From: Suillus spraguei
Lineage: Eukaryota > Basidiomycota > Agaricomycetes > Boletales > Suillaceae
Direction of reading: 5' to 3'
Assembly: GCA_016800925.1 (NCBI GenBank)
Contig: JABCPU010000143.1
Location: 91,428 to 155,427, forward strand
DNA: 64,000 nt
Positions 13,251 through 24,313 of this stretch are shown here, piece by piece (positions within the stretch are counted from its first letter, which is position 1; every line of letters starts with the position of its first letter). A model generated the notes under the pieces. That model did no database searches. It was not told the origin of the DNA and was given only the letters and a program-made list of their open reading frames with translations. The position numbers and the translations under genes were made by a program.

Positions 13251-13921
13251 CCCATCAAAGACATAGTTGTACTAAAAATTTGGTGTCAGTGCATTATCAG
13301 TAGCATGGAATATTGAAGAAGTACCGCAGCACAAACCAAAGCCAAAGAGTGCAAGGGTAACTTCTCTTTGAAGATGTCAGGTTTCCTGTGAGTGATATGA
13401 TAAGAACCAGTGTAAAAGAAAGTGATGGCAGCTGTGTGGAGTGCAGGATGAGCCGCATTGTTGATTCTTCCAAGATCATCCAGGCTGTTGCAAAGAAACA
13501 AAGACTTGTGCAACAGTTGTGTGGCAACATTCTCAATCCAGGCAGTGCAAGCTTGAGGAGGTATTTCAGGTGGGAGGTCAGGTTATACATGGAAGGTGCA
13601 GTGCTGATGGCTGTCTTCTTGAGGTTGGACTGCCAGGTTGATAAATCTTCATATAGCTAAATAATAGTGCATGAGGGACTGAGCAAGCGACAACAGACAT
13701 GCTTACCAGCTTGGCCATATCAGTCTTGTAATCAGGCCATATACCTAGTTGACCTTGTGAGTGAGATATCTTGGGGAAAAAATAAAAACATACCCACTTT
13801 GACCTCATTACCCACTTCAAGCCATTCTATGAGTGATGTTGTGAGTGCTGAAAGGGGCAAATCCTTGATGGAGTCCAGGAATGCATTCTCAATCACATGC
13901 TGAACACGATGTGACAGACAA

Positions 13922-14270
13922 ACTCAGGCTGGGCTTGAAAAGGTAGTTTTTGTATGGTGTCTCTTACTTGGACTTTCCTTACCTTAGGTTCGCACTTTTG
14001 ATGATTACATAAGCACTTTACCTTTCACTCCTTTGCACCACCAAGGATTCTACTTAGTTCCAGTACTGATAGCTCCTCATTTGTTTGAGTTCTTGTGTAG
14101 CTTTCCTCTTTGCAGCTTTTCTAGTTTGGCAGCTTTCATAGCTCACTAGTTAGCTCCTGGATACCTAGTTTTCTGAAGTGAACATTACCACTGTTTTTGA
14201 CTGTTTTCTCTCTCCTTCCATTGAGTTTTGGCTAGTCAGAAGTCCTTTGGGCTGAACATACTGCTCCCTG
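13922..14270. other. spacer, nothing recognised
   Basis: AT-rich sequence between the DUF6532-type remnant and the next LTR. No frame, repeat or RNA signal seen. Confidence 0.5.
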
Positions 14271-15498
14271 TGTTACAGTTGTGCCCCTATACATTTTCTC
14301 TTTACTTTAACTGTTACATGACTCATACTTATTCGTCTATCATGTGATTCATACATTTCAACATATCTGTACTATACTTGCCTTCCTCTTTAAGATATGC
14401 ACTTACATTCTCATGAGCTCTTGGTCTGTGTGCACATATTGGCTTATTTAAGCAGTGTATTATGATTATATTCTCTACTTTAATCTTACTGGGTTTTACC
14501 TGGAATATTCTTCGCTTAGGCCTCCAACCTAAGTCATCTGAATCATCTCTAAGTCTAAGCACTCCTTAGCCTTAGTCTCTATTTGTCATATACCATACTT
14601 CTAATCCCAGATCCGATCGATTCCATTTCCGTCCGGTCCATAGATCCTGTCCGGACCACCCATCTGAATGTGCTCACTTCTCGCACCTTAACTCCCTTGT
14701 GTATATCTGTGTCTATCTCCTTTTGTCATTCCTCCTGTTTCTGGTATTCCAGCTGATATATTTTCATCCTGCGTCACTGATCCATTACCTGTGTTCATTT
14801 CCGATTCATGCTTACTGATCCGCTGTGCATTAACTAATAGACTTCCGTTACACTTCATACATAGCCCTCGGTCCCGGACTTGTTGATTATCCGTCTTAGA
14901 TAGTTACAGTATATAAACCACTTGTAGATCTCCGTAGAACCTTAGTTCGAATATCATCTTAGATTCTGCTCATTCTGCTTCCTCCAGACTTAAGCCACTT
15001 TCCGCTCTAAGTCATCTTCCGAGACTTAGGATTGATTCCTATAGTCTATATGTATCTCTGACTCTATCTTTGGATAGTCTATCTCCATTAGTTTCTAGTT
15101 AGGAACTTGTTCCAAAGCTAGTCTTAATATTCGTTCTATTCTTATGTTCCGGATAACCTTCAGACATATCATATCCATATCCGATACCTTCGGACGTCCG
15201 GATCCGTCACACAACTCCTTCCGGATCTTCGGACATATAACTTCTCCCTGAAATAAGGGGCATTACTTGGGAAAGGGGCACAGTGCACGAACTGAGGCCA
15301 AAGCCCTCTCTACCTTTGAGTACGGTCTTAACACTATTCCTGATTGTCTTGAGTTGTGACTTTCGACAAACCTTTGATCATACTTGGAATCATTCCTTGT
15401 ACGCTCCATCCTCATTCTTATCTGAATGCAGTAGAACTCCCCAGCAGACCATCTGTGTCTTTTCACTGTTGCTGGTGATGCCACCCCAGTTCATAACA
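14271..15498 (+). mobile_element. solo LTR, family A, interrupted by C1
   Basis: It starts TGTTACAGTT and ends GTTCATAACA. Removing the C-family LTR at 14584-15333 restores a normal A-family LTR of about 470 bp. Flanking pentamers (CCCTG, ATGTT) do not match, so this copy may be rearranged. Confidence 0.75.
14584..15333 (+). mobile_element. solo LTR, family C (C1)
   Basis: A 750-bp LTR starts TGTCATATACC and ends GGTCTTAACA, with an exact 5-bp target duplication CTATT on each side (14579-14583, 15334-15338). It contains a TATATAAACC promoter-like word and the shared family segment GGGGCACAGTGCACGAACTG. Internal genes of this family are not in the window. Confidence 0.9.
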
Positions 15499-16607
15499 AT
15501 GTTTGAAGAATTTGGTACTGTTGCTAGTCCCCCTTCTCCACTTGTCAACTGCACAATAATAATCATGCTGTTAAGATCATACTCAAGGGAGGGTCAGACC
15601 AGAGGGGCTTGGCCTCAGCTCATGTGCTGTGCCCCTTTGCCGAATATGGTGCCCTTAATTTCTATAGGGTCATGCACATCCGGAGGAAGTCCAAATATAG
15701 GGACGTGAAGTCTGGCAGACTTCTGGACATAGAGATTGTTACAAGAACACCTTCTTGCACCCCTCCTATCATTTTTCCTCTTATGTGTCGCCATCTACAC
15801 TCGTCCCGACAAGGCCTCCATCCTCATCCTCTGCTATCTCATCTGGCTTGCCCTCGTCACTCCTTACCTTGCCTATGCCCATCTCCTCCATTGTCGCTAA
15901 ATGTGTGCTCATTGCACATCTTTCACCTACTTCATGCACTTCGTGCTTATACGCACCTTTTGTGCTTCTCACACTTCAAGTGCCTCTTCTGCTCTCGCCA
16001 CCTCTCCCTGTGCTTCAACATGCACCATCCCTTGGTTCACAAAGACAGCCTGCTGGCTCTCAAACAACGACTGGTATCATCTTATGCTTTATCACTTTTC
16101 CCTTTACCTTTCTTGACTCGTGCATTGCCTCATTGGCTTGTACCCTTTATACCTTCGGCTCAGCACCTATGACTCCCTTTCACACATGCATGCTTTCATT
16201 GGTTCATACACCTCTGACTCATTCATGAGCATGCATCTCTCTATTGGCTATCTGACCTCATACTTAATTCAGCGATACTTACATATTTGCGCTCTGCTTC
16301 AATCTTATGTATAAATACGCACAGATAGCCTTTGTACTTCTTTAACTTGAATCTACTTGATCTTCGACCCTGAACTTCCTTTCAATAAGCTTTGATAAGC
16401 TTATTGTCTATACTTTGACTTCTTAGAAGCTCATTGCTTCTACATCTATTTGATCATCATAGGACCCATCACTGAGATGTGGTTGTGAGACAGTGCATTG
16501 CACTGTCACAACCCACAAACGAATTAATGCAAGGGCAGAGACTAGGACTCAAACTAAGGTTATCACAAAGAGAGAGAGGAGCAAGGACGTCTTGGATTGC
16601 TACAGTT

Positions 16608-17378
16608 TGTCATATACCATACTTCTAATCTCAGATCCGATCATATCCGTCCAGATCCGATCGTTTCCATATCCGTCCGGTCCACAGATCCTGTCCGGAC
16701 CACCCTTCCGAATGTACTCACTTCTCGCACCTTAACTCCCTGGTGAACATCTGCGTCTATCTCCTTTCATCATTTCTCCTACTACCGGTACTTCCGGCTG
16801 TTTATATTTCCGTCCTGTGTTACTGATCCGTTTCCTGTGCTCATTTCCGATTCATGCTTACTGATCCGCTGTGCAATAACTAATAGACTTCCGTTACACT
16901 TCGTACATAGCCCTCGGTCCCGGACTTGCTAATTATCCGTCTTAGATACTTACTGTATATAAACCACTTGTAGATCTCCGTAGAACCTTAGTTCGAATAT
17001 CATCTTAGATTCTACTCATTCTGCCTCCTCCGGACTTAAGCCACTCTCCGCTTTAAGTCACCTTCTGAGACTTATGGTTGACTCCTATAGTCTATACCTC
17101 CGACTCTATCTTCGGATAGTCCATCTCCGTTAGTTTCTAGTTAGGAACTCGTTCCGAAACTAGCCTTAATCTCTGTCCTCTCCTTACGTTCCGAATTACC
17201 TTCGGACGTATTATATCCGACACCTTCGGACACCCGGATCCGTCACGCAACCCCTTCCGGGTCTTCGGACGAATAACTCCTCCCTGAAATAAGGGACATT
17301 ACTCGAGAAAGGGGCACAGTGTACGAACTGAGGCCAAAGCCCTTCGGACCTCTCTACCCTTGAGTACAGTCTTAACAC
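16608..17378 (+). mobile_element. solo LTR, family C (C2), inside the B1 3' LTR
   Basis: A 771-bp LTR starts TGTCATATACC and ends CAGTCTTAACA, with exact duplication CAGTT (16603-16607, 17379-17383). It is the innermost layer of the nest. It inserted after B1 integrated, because the other B1 LTR lacks it. Confidence 0.92.
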
Positions 17379-17589
17379 AGTTGTAGATACAAGAGGTTTG
17401 AACTAAAGAACTACTACAGCGAAACTAGTTAACTATATACACATATTGAAACTGAGATATAAACTGAGTTTGAAACTACTAGCCAATCATAAAATAGAAA
17501 CGAGAATCGTACAATGTGATAGTTGTGACATTGTTATGACATCATATTCTAGAAGGTTCTAAGATCACGTGATACTATCTTATCTTATC

Positions 17590-20500
17590 TTATCCGATAG
17601 CATCATAAAAGATCTCTTCATCTTCATCAGGAAGTTCGGTTATAGAAGCGGTTATAGGGATTTCGATGGAGTTTGTGTTTGTCTTAGCGCTGGGTTTAGA
17701 TGCTTTAGGGAAATTGAGAAAAGAGTAATGATTTGTATTTGGAATTCGTGACATTACCCCCTCTCTAGGATGAGCGTCATCGCGAATGTATGAAGGTCTA
17801 ATGTTATGTGTTCTCCATTTCTTGAAATCTTCCGAGTTAAGTATAGAACCTTGAATTCTTTTGGTTTTAGCCGCCGTGGGATTCTTTTTATGAAATTCCG
17901 CTATAAGAATTGGGGAATTCTTTACGTTTTCTTCTGGTTCCCATATTGATTCTTCTATCAGATATCCTTCCCATTTTACTCGGTATTGCAGCTTTCCTCG
18001 GAATAATCGGCTATCTAATACTTCTTCTACGACAAATTCTTCCTGATCGTCAACTATGTCAGGAGGTGGTCGGGTGGGTTGAGAATGAGGGATCATTTGA
18101 GATGCATAGTATGGAGTGAGTAATTGAACGTGAAAAACCGGATGGATCTGATAATTTGCCGGTAATTTCAATTTATAGTTCACCTCGCCAATCTTCTCTA
18201 GTATTTCAAAGGGCCCAAGACGACGATCTGACAGTTTTTTGACTTGGACGACGTTGTTTAATGTTTTTTGCGTCTAGCCAGACTTTGTCTCCCTTTTTAT
18301 ACTGTGGTGCGTCTTTTACTCCTTTGTCATAGAACCGTTTCATTCATTCATTGACTAGTTTCAAAGTATTTTCCGCATCATCTCTTGCTTCTTTCATTTG
18401 ATCCACTCTTTCATCAGCAATGGGGATACAGGAGTTGGAATTAGGAGATATCGTGAATTCTGGATTATATCCATATAGAACTTTGAAAGGGCTATGACCG
18501 GTGACTGTGACTGCGTTATTATGCGAGAATTCTGCAATTGGCAACCAAGATACCCAATCATTTTGTCTATAAGAGGTAAACAGGTGTAAATATTGTTCAA
18601 CTTCTTGATTTACACGTTCTGTTTGTCCGTCCATATGGGGATGATAGGCGGTCGAAGCAGACCATTTTGTGCCTAATCTTTTTGACATTTGTCCCATAAA
18701 TTTCGATACGAACTGTGTTCCTCTATCTGAAATCACTTTCTTTGGTGTTCCATGATGTTTCCATACATTTTTAAAAATAGCTCGGCAATTTCCTTCGAGT
18801 CTACTTCTTTTTTGGTGGGAATAAAGTGTGCTTGTTTCGTAAATCGATCAACAACAACAAAAATGCTATCACACCCTTCACTCTTTAGTAGGTCCACAAT
18901 CAGGTCACATGTAATCATTTGCCAAGGTCCTTCTGGAACTTCATTTGGCTGTAAAGGTCCCGTCGGTTTACTAGGATAGACCTTTGTTTGTCTGCAACGA
19001 TCGCAACCATCTACATAATCGTGAACACTCTTTGTCATCATTGGCCACCAATAATTTCTGGAAATCAATTCTAAGGTTTTGGCACGTCCAGGATGTCCAG
19101 CCGGTGGTGAGTCATGGAATAACTCTAGAATCTCTCGGCGGATTTCTTTATCATTTGGAACATAGACCAATCCTCGGAATAACACCAATCCATCTTCAAC
19201 ATTCCATTCTTCGACTCCTCTACGCAATTCACCGGTGCTGCTTTTAGCATTTCTAGCGCTTTCATCACTTCAGGCTCTCGTTCTGTACTTTGTCTAATCT
19301 TTTTGAGAAGAGATTTTTCTCCTTCTATAAGAACTTGGCCTCTTTTAGCAGCATTGATTTTGAAAAATTCTGGTTTAAGCAAAATGCGATCAGAATTGTC
19401 GTTTTCTACCCCCCCTCTGTGGTCTGATCTCTGAGACAGACGATCGGCCTTATCATTGACTACACCAGGCTTATGTTGGAGTGTAAATTCATACTCCGCC
19501 AGGAACAGACTCCATCTGGCTTGCCTTCGTGTCAATTTTTGACTCATCATGAAATACTCGAGATTCTTATGATCGGTCCAGATCTCCACAGGGTGAGGTG
19601 CTCCCTGCACATAGTGCCTCCACTCTTCTAACGCTCGAATGATTGCTAATAATTCTTTGTCATGAATGTCATAATTTCGTTCTGCATCATTCATTGACTT
19701 TGAATAATAAGCGACAGGATGCCATAGTCCATCTTCCATCTGTTGAGAAAGTACTGCACCAGATGCATAGTCAGAAGCATCGGTCTCTATTCTTTTCTTT
19801 TTCTCAACATCTGGCATTACTAGGAGCGGAGCTTCTGTGAATCGTTTCTTTAATTCATCAAATGCATGTTGTTGTTTCTCCATCCAATTCCATGGAACAT
19901 CTTTTCTTAGCAAATCATTCATTGGTCTGGCTATGTCCAAGAACCCCAATATGAATCTTCGATAGAAGTTGGCAAAACCCATGAATGCTTGTATGTCTTT
20001 TACGCATTTGGGAACAGGCCATTTTAATACTCCTTCTACTTTCACAGGGTCCATAGATACATTGCCTTTTTCCACGATCAACCCTAAGAATTTGACTTTA
20101 GACTGTTCAAAACTACATTTCTCTGGTTTCAAGAACAGGTCGTTATCTTTTAATCGTTTGAGTACTTCTCGTACGACTTTTCGGTGTTGCTCCTTATTTC
20201 CATTTGTAAAGACCAAGATGTCATCGATGTAGACAACGACCGTCTTTCCATCAATGAGATCTCTAAATATTTCATTCATCATGGTCTGGAAAGTTGCTGG
20301 AGAGTTTGTCAACCCGAAATACATTATGGTTGGTTCATGGTGACCAAAAGGCGTTTTGAAGGCTGCCTTCCACTCGTCTCCTTCTTTCATCCGAATATTA
20401 TTGTATCCCCATCATACATCCATTTTAGAGTACATTGTGGCACCAGTTAAAGCATCAATTAGATCTTGAGATCTCGGTAAAGGGTATGCATTTTTAACTG

Positions 20501-21450
20501 TTTTCTCATTGAGCTTTCTATAGTCCATTACTGGTCGTAATTTGCCATCTTTTTTGGCCACAAAGAAGAAAGGTGCTGCAACAGGAGATTGTGAATCTCT
20601 AATACGTCCTAATGCAGTTTCGGCTTTTAACCAATCTTTCAGTGTGTCCATTTCTTTGGGTGATAAAGGATACGGTTTTGCATTCGGTGGAAGATCATTC
20701 TCATCTTTGAGATCTATCGCATGATCCCATTTCTTTCTTTCAGGAAATCTCTTTGATTCCTCTTCTGAGAATACACCCAGGTAATCATGAAGCCAGTCTG
20801 GAACCATTTCTTCTACAGACTTTTTCTTCTTAGTAGCTTCCTCTGCTACTTTTTGTTCTGTGGCGATAGAAGCTTTGTATCTAATCCATTCATTCTTTGG
20901 ACTATCTTCATCTTCTATTTCTCAACCATCGCCCTTTTCTTCGCCATGCCTTCGTCATCATCTTCCTCTTCTGTGGGAATCAGATCTGGCAAGTCACCCT
21001 GTTTTTGGGTTTTTCGTTTTTCTCTATTTTTTTGTCTTTTTTCTTTTTTAGTCTCACACTTGACTGGCATCGTGTAAGAGCAAATCGTCCTGCGTTCCAA
21101 TCAATCTCCGGATTATGATACCTTAGCCAATCTATACCGATAATAACATCATCGCTTCCTAGATCTGTAACCATGAAGGCTGCTTTATCTTCTTCATGAT
21201 CTCCAATCTTTAATCCTATTTCAGCGAATCTTGTCATAGCTCCAGCGGCATTTAAGGAACCATCAATGTTCTTGACTGGTATGGGACGCAATAATTTACG
21301 ACACCGGACATCATTGTTCTTCACAAATCTTTCACTTATAAATAATGTTGATGCACCACAGTCCACAAGTGCTTTTATGTCTGCTTGTCTGTTCTTTCCT
21401 TTCAGTGTAATTGGAATATAAAAATGTTCTGATTTGGATCGTATATACAC
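17590..21450 (-). pseudogene. pol: B1 pol polyprotein, frameshifted
   Basis: Reading order on minus. Aspartic protease (ALVDCGASTLFI, near 21350) has Cys in place of the usual Ser/Thr of the D-S/T-G motif. Reverse transcriptase has the YIDDILVF catalytic motif. An RNase H follows with TDASDYASGAVLS. The integrase zinc finger holds HPGRAKTLELI and CDRCRQTK, with integrase core motifs DRFTKQAHFIP and SDRGTQFVSKF and the final Glu in DGQTERVNQEVEQYL. A chromodomain (EEVLDSRLFRGKLQYRVKWE) ends the protein. Pol runs through the polypurine tract and about 54 codons into the 3' LTR before its stop at 17590. Damage includes CGA to TGA at 20410 (intact CGA in B2), a lost base near 20922 and 19227, and further shifts near 18733 and 18240. 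An intact copy would copy its RNA to DNA and integrate it, with targeting to chromatin by the chromodomain (known for the family). Confidence 0.9.
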
Positions 21451-21530
21451 TTCCGTTACATCTGAAAAACTAGAAAGAATAGAGAATCAATTGTTTGTGT
21501 CTAGGTCTGCAGACTCTGACTTCAACCCTT

Positions 21531-22568
21531 CTAAAAACCCTTGCCTTCTTTGGAGGATAACCAGTCCTTGAACCATTTAGGCGCGGTTTCTTCTTCGGCA
21601 GACGATGCCTTCACTTGCGCTGGTTTCGGCGCTTCTTTACAGTTCCTAGCCATGTGGCCTTCTCCACCGCATCTGTAACATTTGAAAGCACCAGGCTTTC
21701 CTTGCGGTTTGGGGGCATTCTTTTGCCTTCCAGAGTCGACATCCATAGTGTCACTGTTACTGGGTCCAGCCCTTGATGAAGAAGGAACTCCACTGTTAGA
21801 CTTGGGAGTCCACCAGGTGTTTCGCTTCTTCTCTACGTCCAACTCTTCAAAGTTTTGCCCAATTTCTACTGCTCTTTCGACCAATTTATTGAAAGTGTTC
21901 TTGTCTTTGAGCGCAACATGAGCGAGTTGTTCTTTGATCCAGGTTTGTAGACCAGATCGGAGTTTGAGGCGAAGGTCGTAATCGGAGAAGTTCGTAAAAA
22001 CTGACTTCTGTTTGAAAGATGCAACATATTCTGGAACAGAACTAGATCCTTGCCTAAGGGTCTCTATTTCTCTGATGGCCTTCGCTTCTTTGTTCTCATC
22101 TTTAAACATGCGTGAGAACTCCTCTAAGAAGTCTTGGAAGTCCAATTCTCCTGCAGCTTGTTTCTTAACGTAAGGTTCTGCCCATTTTCCGGCATTTCCC
22201 TTAAGATAAGACAACATTAGGCTGAGATGTTGTTGTTGCGTTGCGTTGAGATATTGTGTGAGATAAAGGGATACTTGTGCCAAGAATGTTTCAACGTCGA
22301 TGGAGTCTTTTCCTCCAGTGAACTCTGTTGGCTTCGCAATTTTGGGAGCTCCTCCTGTTGATGTAGGTTTTGCTTCCAGTTCATCAATTCTTTCCCTATA
22401 TTGATGAAGTTCTTCATGGAGTTTTTTGTTCTGATCTTGTAAGACATCATTCATATTCTTGAGTCTTTGAACTTGCTCTTGGACTGGAGCAATCACAACA
22501 TTGATAGCATTTGCGATATACTCAGCCAAAGCTTGTTCATTGTGAATGGTAGTGGCGGGAGCAGACAT
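21531..22568 (-). CDS. gag: B1 Gag with one zinc knuckle
   Basis: An intact 345-codon frame starts MSAPATTIHNEQ. Residues about 30-65 form a probable coiled coil (VQEQVQRLKNMNDVLQDQNK). A Ty3-type capsid region follows (FTGGKDSIDVETFLAQVSLY and LDFQDFLEEFSRMFKD). Near residue 300 is one CCHC zinc knuckle, CYRCGGEGHMARNC (C-x2-C-x4-H-x4-C), which binds the genomic RNA. Gag forms the particle in which reverse transcription takes place. The frame ends 80 nt before the start of the protease region; no open frame links the two in this copy. Confidence 0.93.
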   Translation of the reverse strand: MSAPATTIHNEQALAEYIANAINVVIAPVQEQVQRLKNMNDVLQDQNKKLHEELHQYRERIDELEAKPTSTGGAPKIAKPTEFTGGKDSIDVETFLAQVSLYLTQYLNATQQQHLSLMLSYLKGNAGKWAEPYVKKQAAGELDFQDFLEEFSRMFKDENKEAKAIREIETLRQGSSSVPEYVASFKQKSVFTNFSDYDLRLKLRSGLQTWIKEQLAHVALKDKNTFNKLVERAVEIGQNFEELDVEKKRNTWWTPKSNSGVPSSSRAGPSNSDTMDVDSGRQKNAPKPQGKPGAFKCYRCGGEGHMARNCKEAPKPAQVKASSAEEETAPKWFKDWLSSKEGKGF

Positions 22569-23345
22569 AGTACCAGTTGTATTCTGGAACCCGATTTACT
22601 GATGTCTGTGGTTGACTAGTCGTAATGGTCAACCCGAATAGGAAAGATGGTGAAAAGGAGATGGGAAAAGAAGTATGTAAATGGAAAACTGAGCGGTCCC
22701 CGATATCTGATCGGATCTACCACGTACTCAGGTCCTAAAGGGTTCTTTAATCAACCTAACTAGGCGCTTCCCTATTTACTAACTAAGAAAACTATAGTAA
22801 AGGTTTTTGTGATCTTCCAAGTGGGAAAAGTTATCTCGAGGGACACGGTGCTCTTCCAGCCAAAGCTTACAAGCGACCAGTCTATCTTGAACAACGAGGC
22901 AATTCCACTAAATACTCAGAAGAAGACTAGACCTTCTATTGTATGAAAAAAAACTATCGTAAAAGGAAACTATCATAGAGCTCAGCAGGCAGGGTCTTGG
23001 GCCAGCACTGAGGTCACGGATCGAACACCTAATGTTGTTCGTCCACCATCTACTAGCAGCAGCAATGTAAGGCTGGGCCTGGTAGAGGTCTACTAACTAC
23101 AAAAGACTATTGGTAGAAATGCGCTCAAATGAGCAAAGGGGAGAAGAAAGATGGCGACTTTTTAGGGTCGGGCAAGACAAAATGTTTTGTACTGGTCTGC
23201 AAGTGCGAGTGCTTTTACAGACGCATACAGAAAGATGATAAGAGACTTCTAAGAGTCGTCTACAACGGTACTATCATTGAAGAGGAGTCCAGAAGAAAAG
23301 TATGCAGCGGTATGCGAGTTGGAGTCCCCTAAAGTTCAAACCTAA

Positions 23346-23820
23346 TGTCACAACCCACAAACGAATTAACACAAGGGCAGAGACTAGGACTCAAACTAAG
23401 GTTATCACAAAGAGAGAGAGGAGCAAGGACGTCTTGGATTGCTACAGTTGTAGATACAAGAGGTTTGAACTAAAGAACTACTACAGCAAAACTAGCTAAC
23501 TATATACACATATTGAAACTGAGATATAAACTGAGTTTGAAACTACTAGCCAATCATAAAATAGAAACGAGAATCGTACAATGTGATAGTTGTGACATTG
23601 TTATGACATCATATTCTAGAAGGTTCTAAGATCACGTGATACTATCTTATCTTATCTTATCCGATAGCATCATAAAAGATCTCTTCATCTTCATCAGGAA
23701 GTTCGGTTATAGAAGCGGTTATAGGGATTTCGATGGAGTTTGTGTTTGTCTTAGCGCTGGGTTTAGATGCTTTAGGGAAATTGAGAAAAGAGTAATGATT
23801 TGTATTTGGAATTCGTGACA
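23346..23820 (-). repeat. 5' LTR of B1
   Basis: 475 bp. In transcript sense it starts TGTCACGAATTCC and ends GGTTGTGACA. It carries a TATATAG promoter word about 35 nt before AGTTCAAACCT (23461-23471). That word is complementary to the primer-binding site just outside the LTR (23333-23343). Confidence 0.9.
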
Positions 23821-24313
23821 TGCACCCACCTCCAACCCGATGCAACTAGCACACTCCATGCTAGGCGACCAATACGCATGGGCCGCTGCTCTTCACAGAG
23901 CACCTGTCGCAGACACCACTCAAGTTCCTTAGTGCCTGGCTAGGTTGCTAACAGAGATAGGAAAGACTAAAGGCTACTATGGACAAAGTTTGGAGTAGAA
24001 ACAGAAAGTATAGAGACTACCCAAAGGTAGAGCCAGAGGTATGACCGAGGACAGAGATCCAAGGTCCAGAGATAGACAAGAGACTAGGCTCAAGTCCGGA
24101 AGAGGTTCAGAGGCGAACTAAGTCCAGAGGAATGAGTAGAAACTAAGTTGATATTTGAACTGAAGTACTACAGAGATTTACAGGTGGTTTATATACTATA
24201 GGTAGTTACGGAAAGATCAGTCAGCGCAGTACAAGGCTATGTACAAACCATATTCAAAATCTAACAGAACATAAGTAAATGAAACTCAGAGATGAAGTGA
24301 GGTAATGGAACAG

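Larger units (their letters stand above)
12180..13921 (-). pseudogene. DUF6532-type gene broken by an LTR
   Basis: Minus-strand pieces on both sides of the LTR at 12345-13250 join into one protein of the DUF6532 type, a family of unknown function common in Agaricomycetes. The upstream part includes TFFYTGSYHITHRKPDIFKE and ends in an intron (donor GTACTT, acceptor TTTTTAG at about 13267). After removal of the LTR the frame continues YNYVFDGLVKNGSGKYFPKF. The C-terminal part KDDYHGPKLTQ then meets a TAG, followed by a TGA. The N-terminal part (to about 13921) also needs frame changes. It is therefore inactive. The family assignment rests on my memory of these motifs. Confidence 0.6.
16504..23820 (-). 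mobile_element. Ty3/gypsy chromovirus, full-length copy B1
   Basis: A complete LTR retrotransposon in minus orientation, with exact target duplication TGCAC (16499-16503, 23821-23825). The 5' LTR is 23346-23820 (475 bp). The 3' LTR is 16504-17753, enlarged by nested C2. Between them are gag (21531-22568) and a pol reading protease, reverse transcriptase, RNase H, integrase and chromodomain. The polypurine tract AGAGAGGGGGTAA abuts the 3' LTR. The two LTRs differ at several positions, so this copy is older than B2. Frameshifts and a stop in pol make it inactive. Confidence 0.93.
15737..23953 (+). mobile_element. solo LTR, family D (D1), interrupted by element B1
   Basis: It starts TGTTACAAGAACACC and ends AGGTTGCTAACA, with an exact target duplication GAGAT on each side (15732-15736, 23954-23958). 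The LTR is split at 16504-23820 by chromovirus B1. Without B1 it is about 900 bp, similar to copy D2 (826 bp). Open frames of up to 187 codons on its plus strand are pyrimidine-rich and not genes. Confidence 0.88.

Noticed and set aside
15609..16228. Open frames of 157-187 codons on plus
   Set aside because: They lie in G and D LTR sequence, are Ser/Leu/Pro/His-rich from pyrimidine bias and have no motif.
19643..21118. Plus-strand frames of 60-96 codons across B1 pol
   Set aside because: Antisense shadows; the same frames recur in B2 at matching positions.
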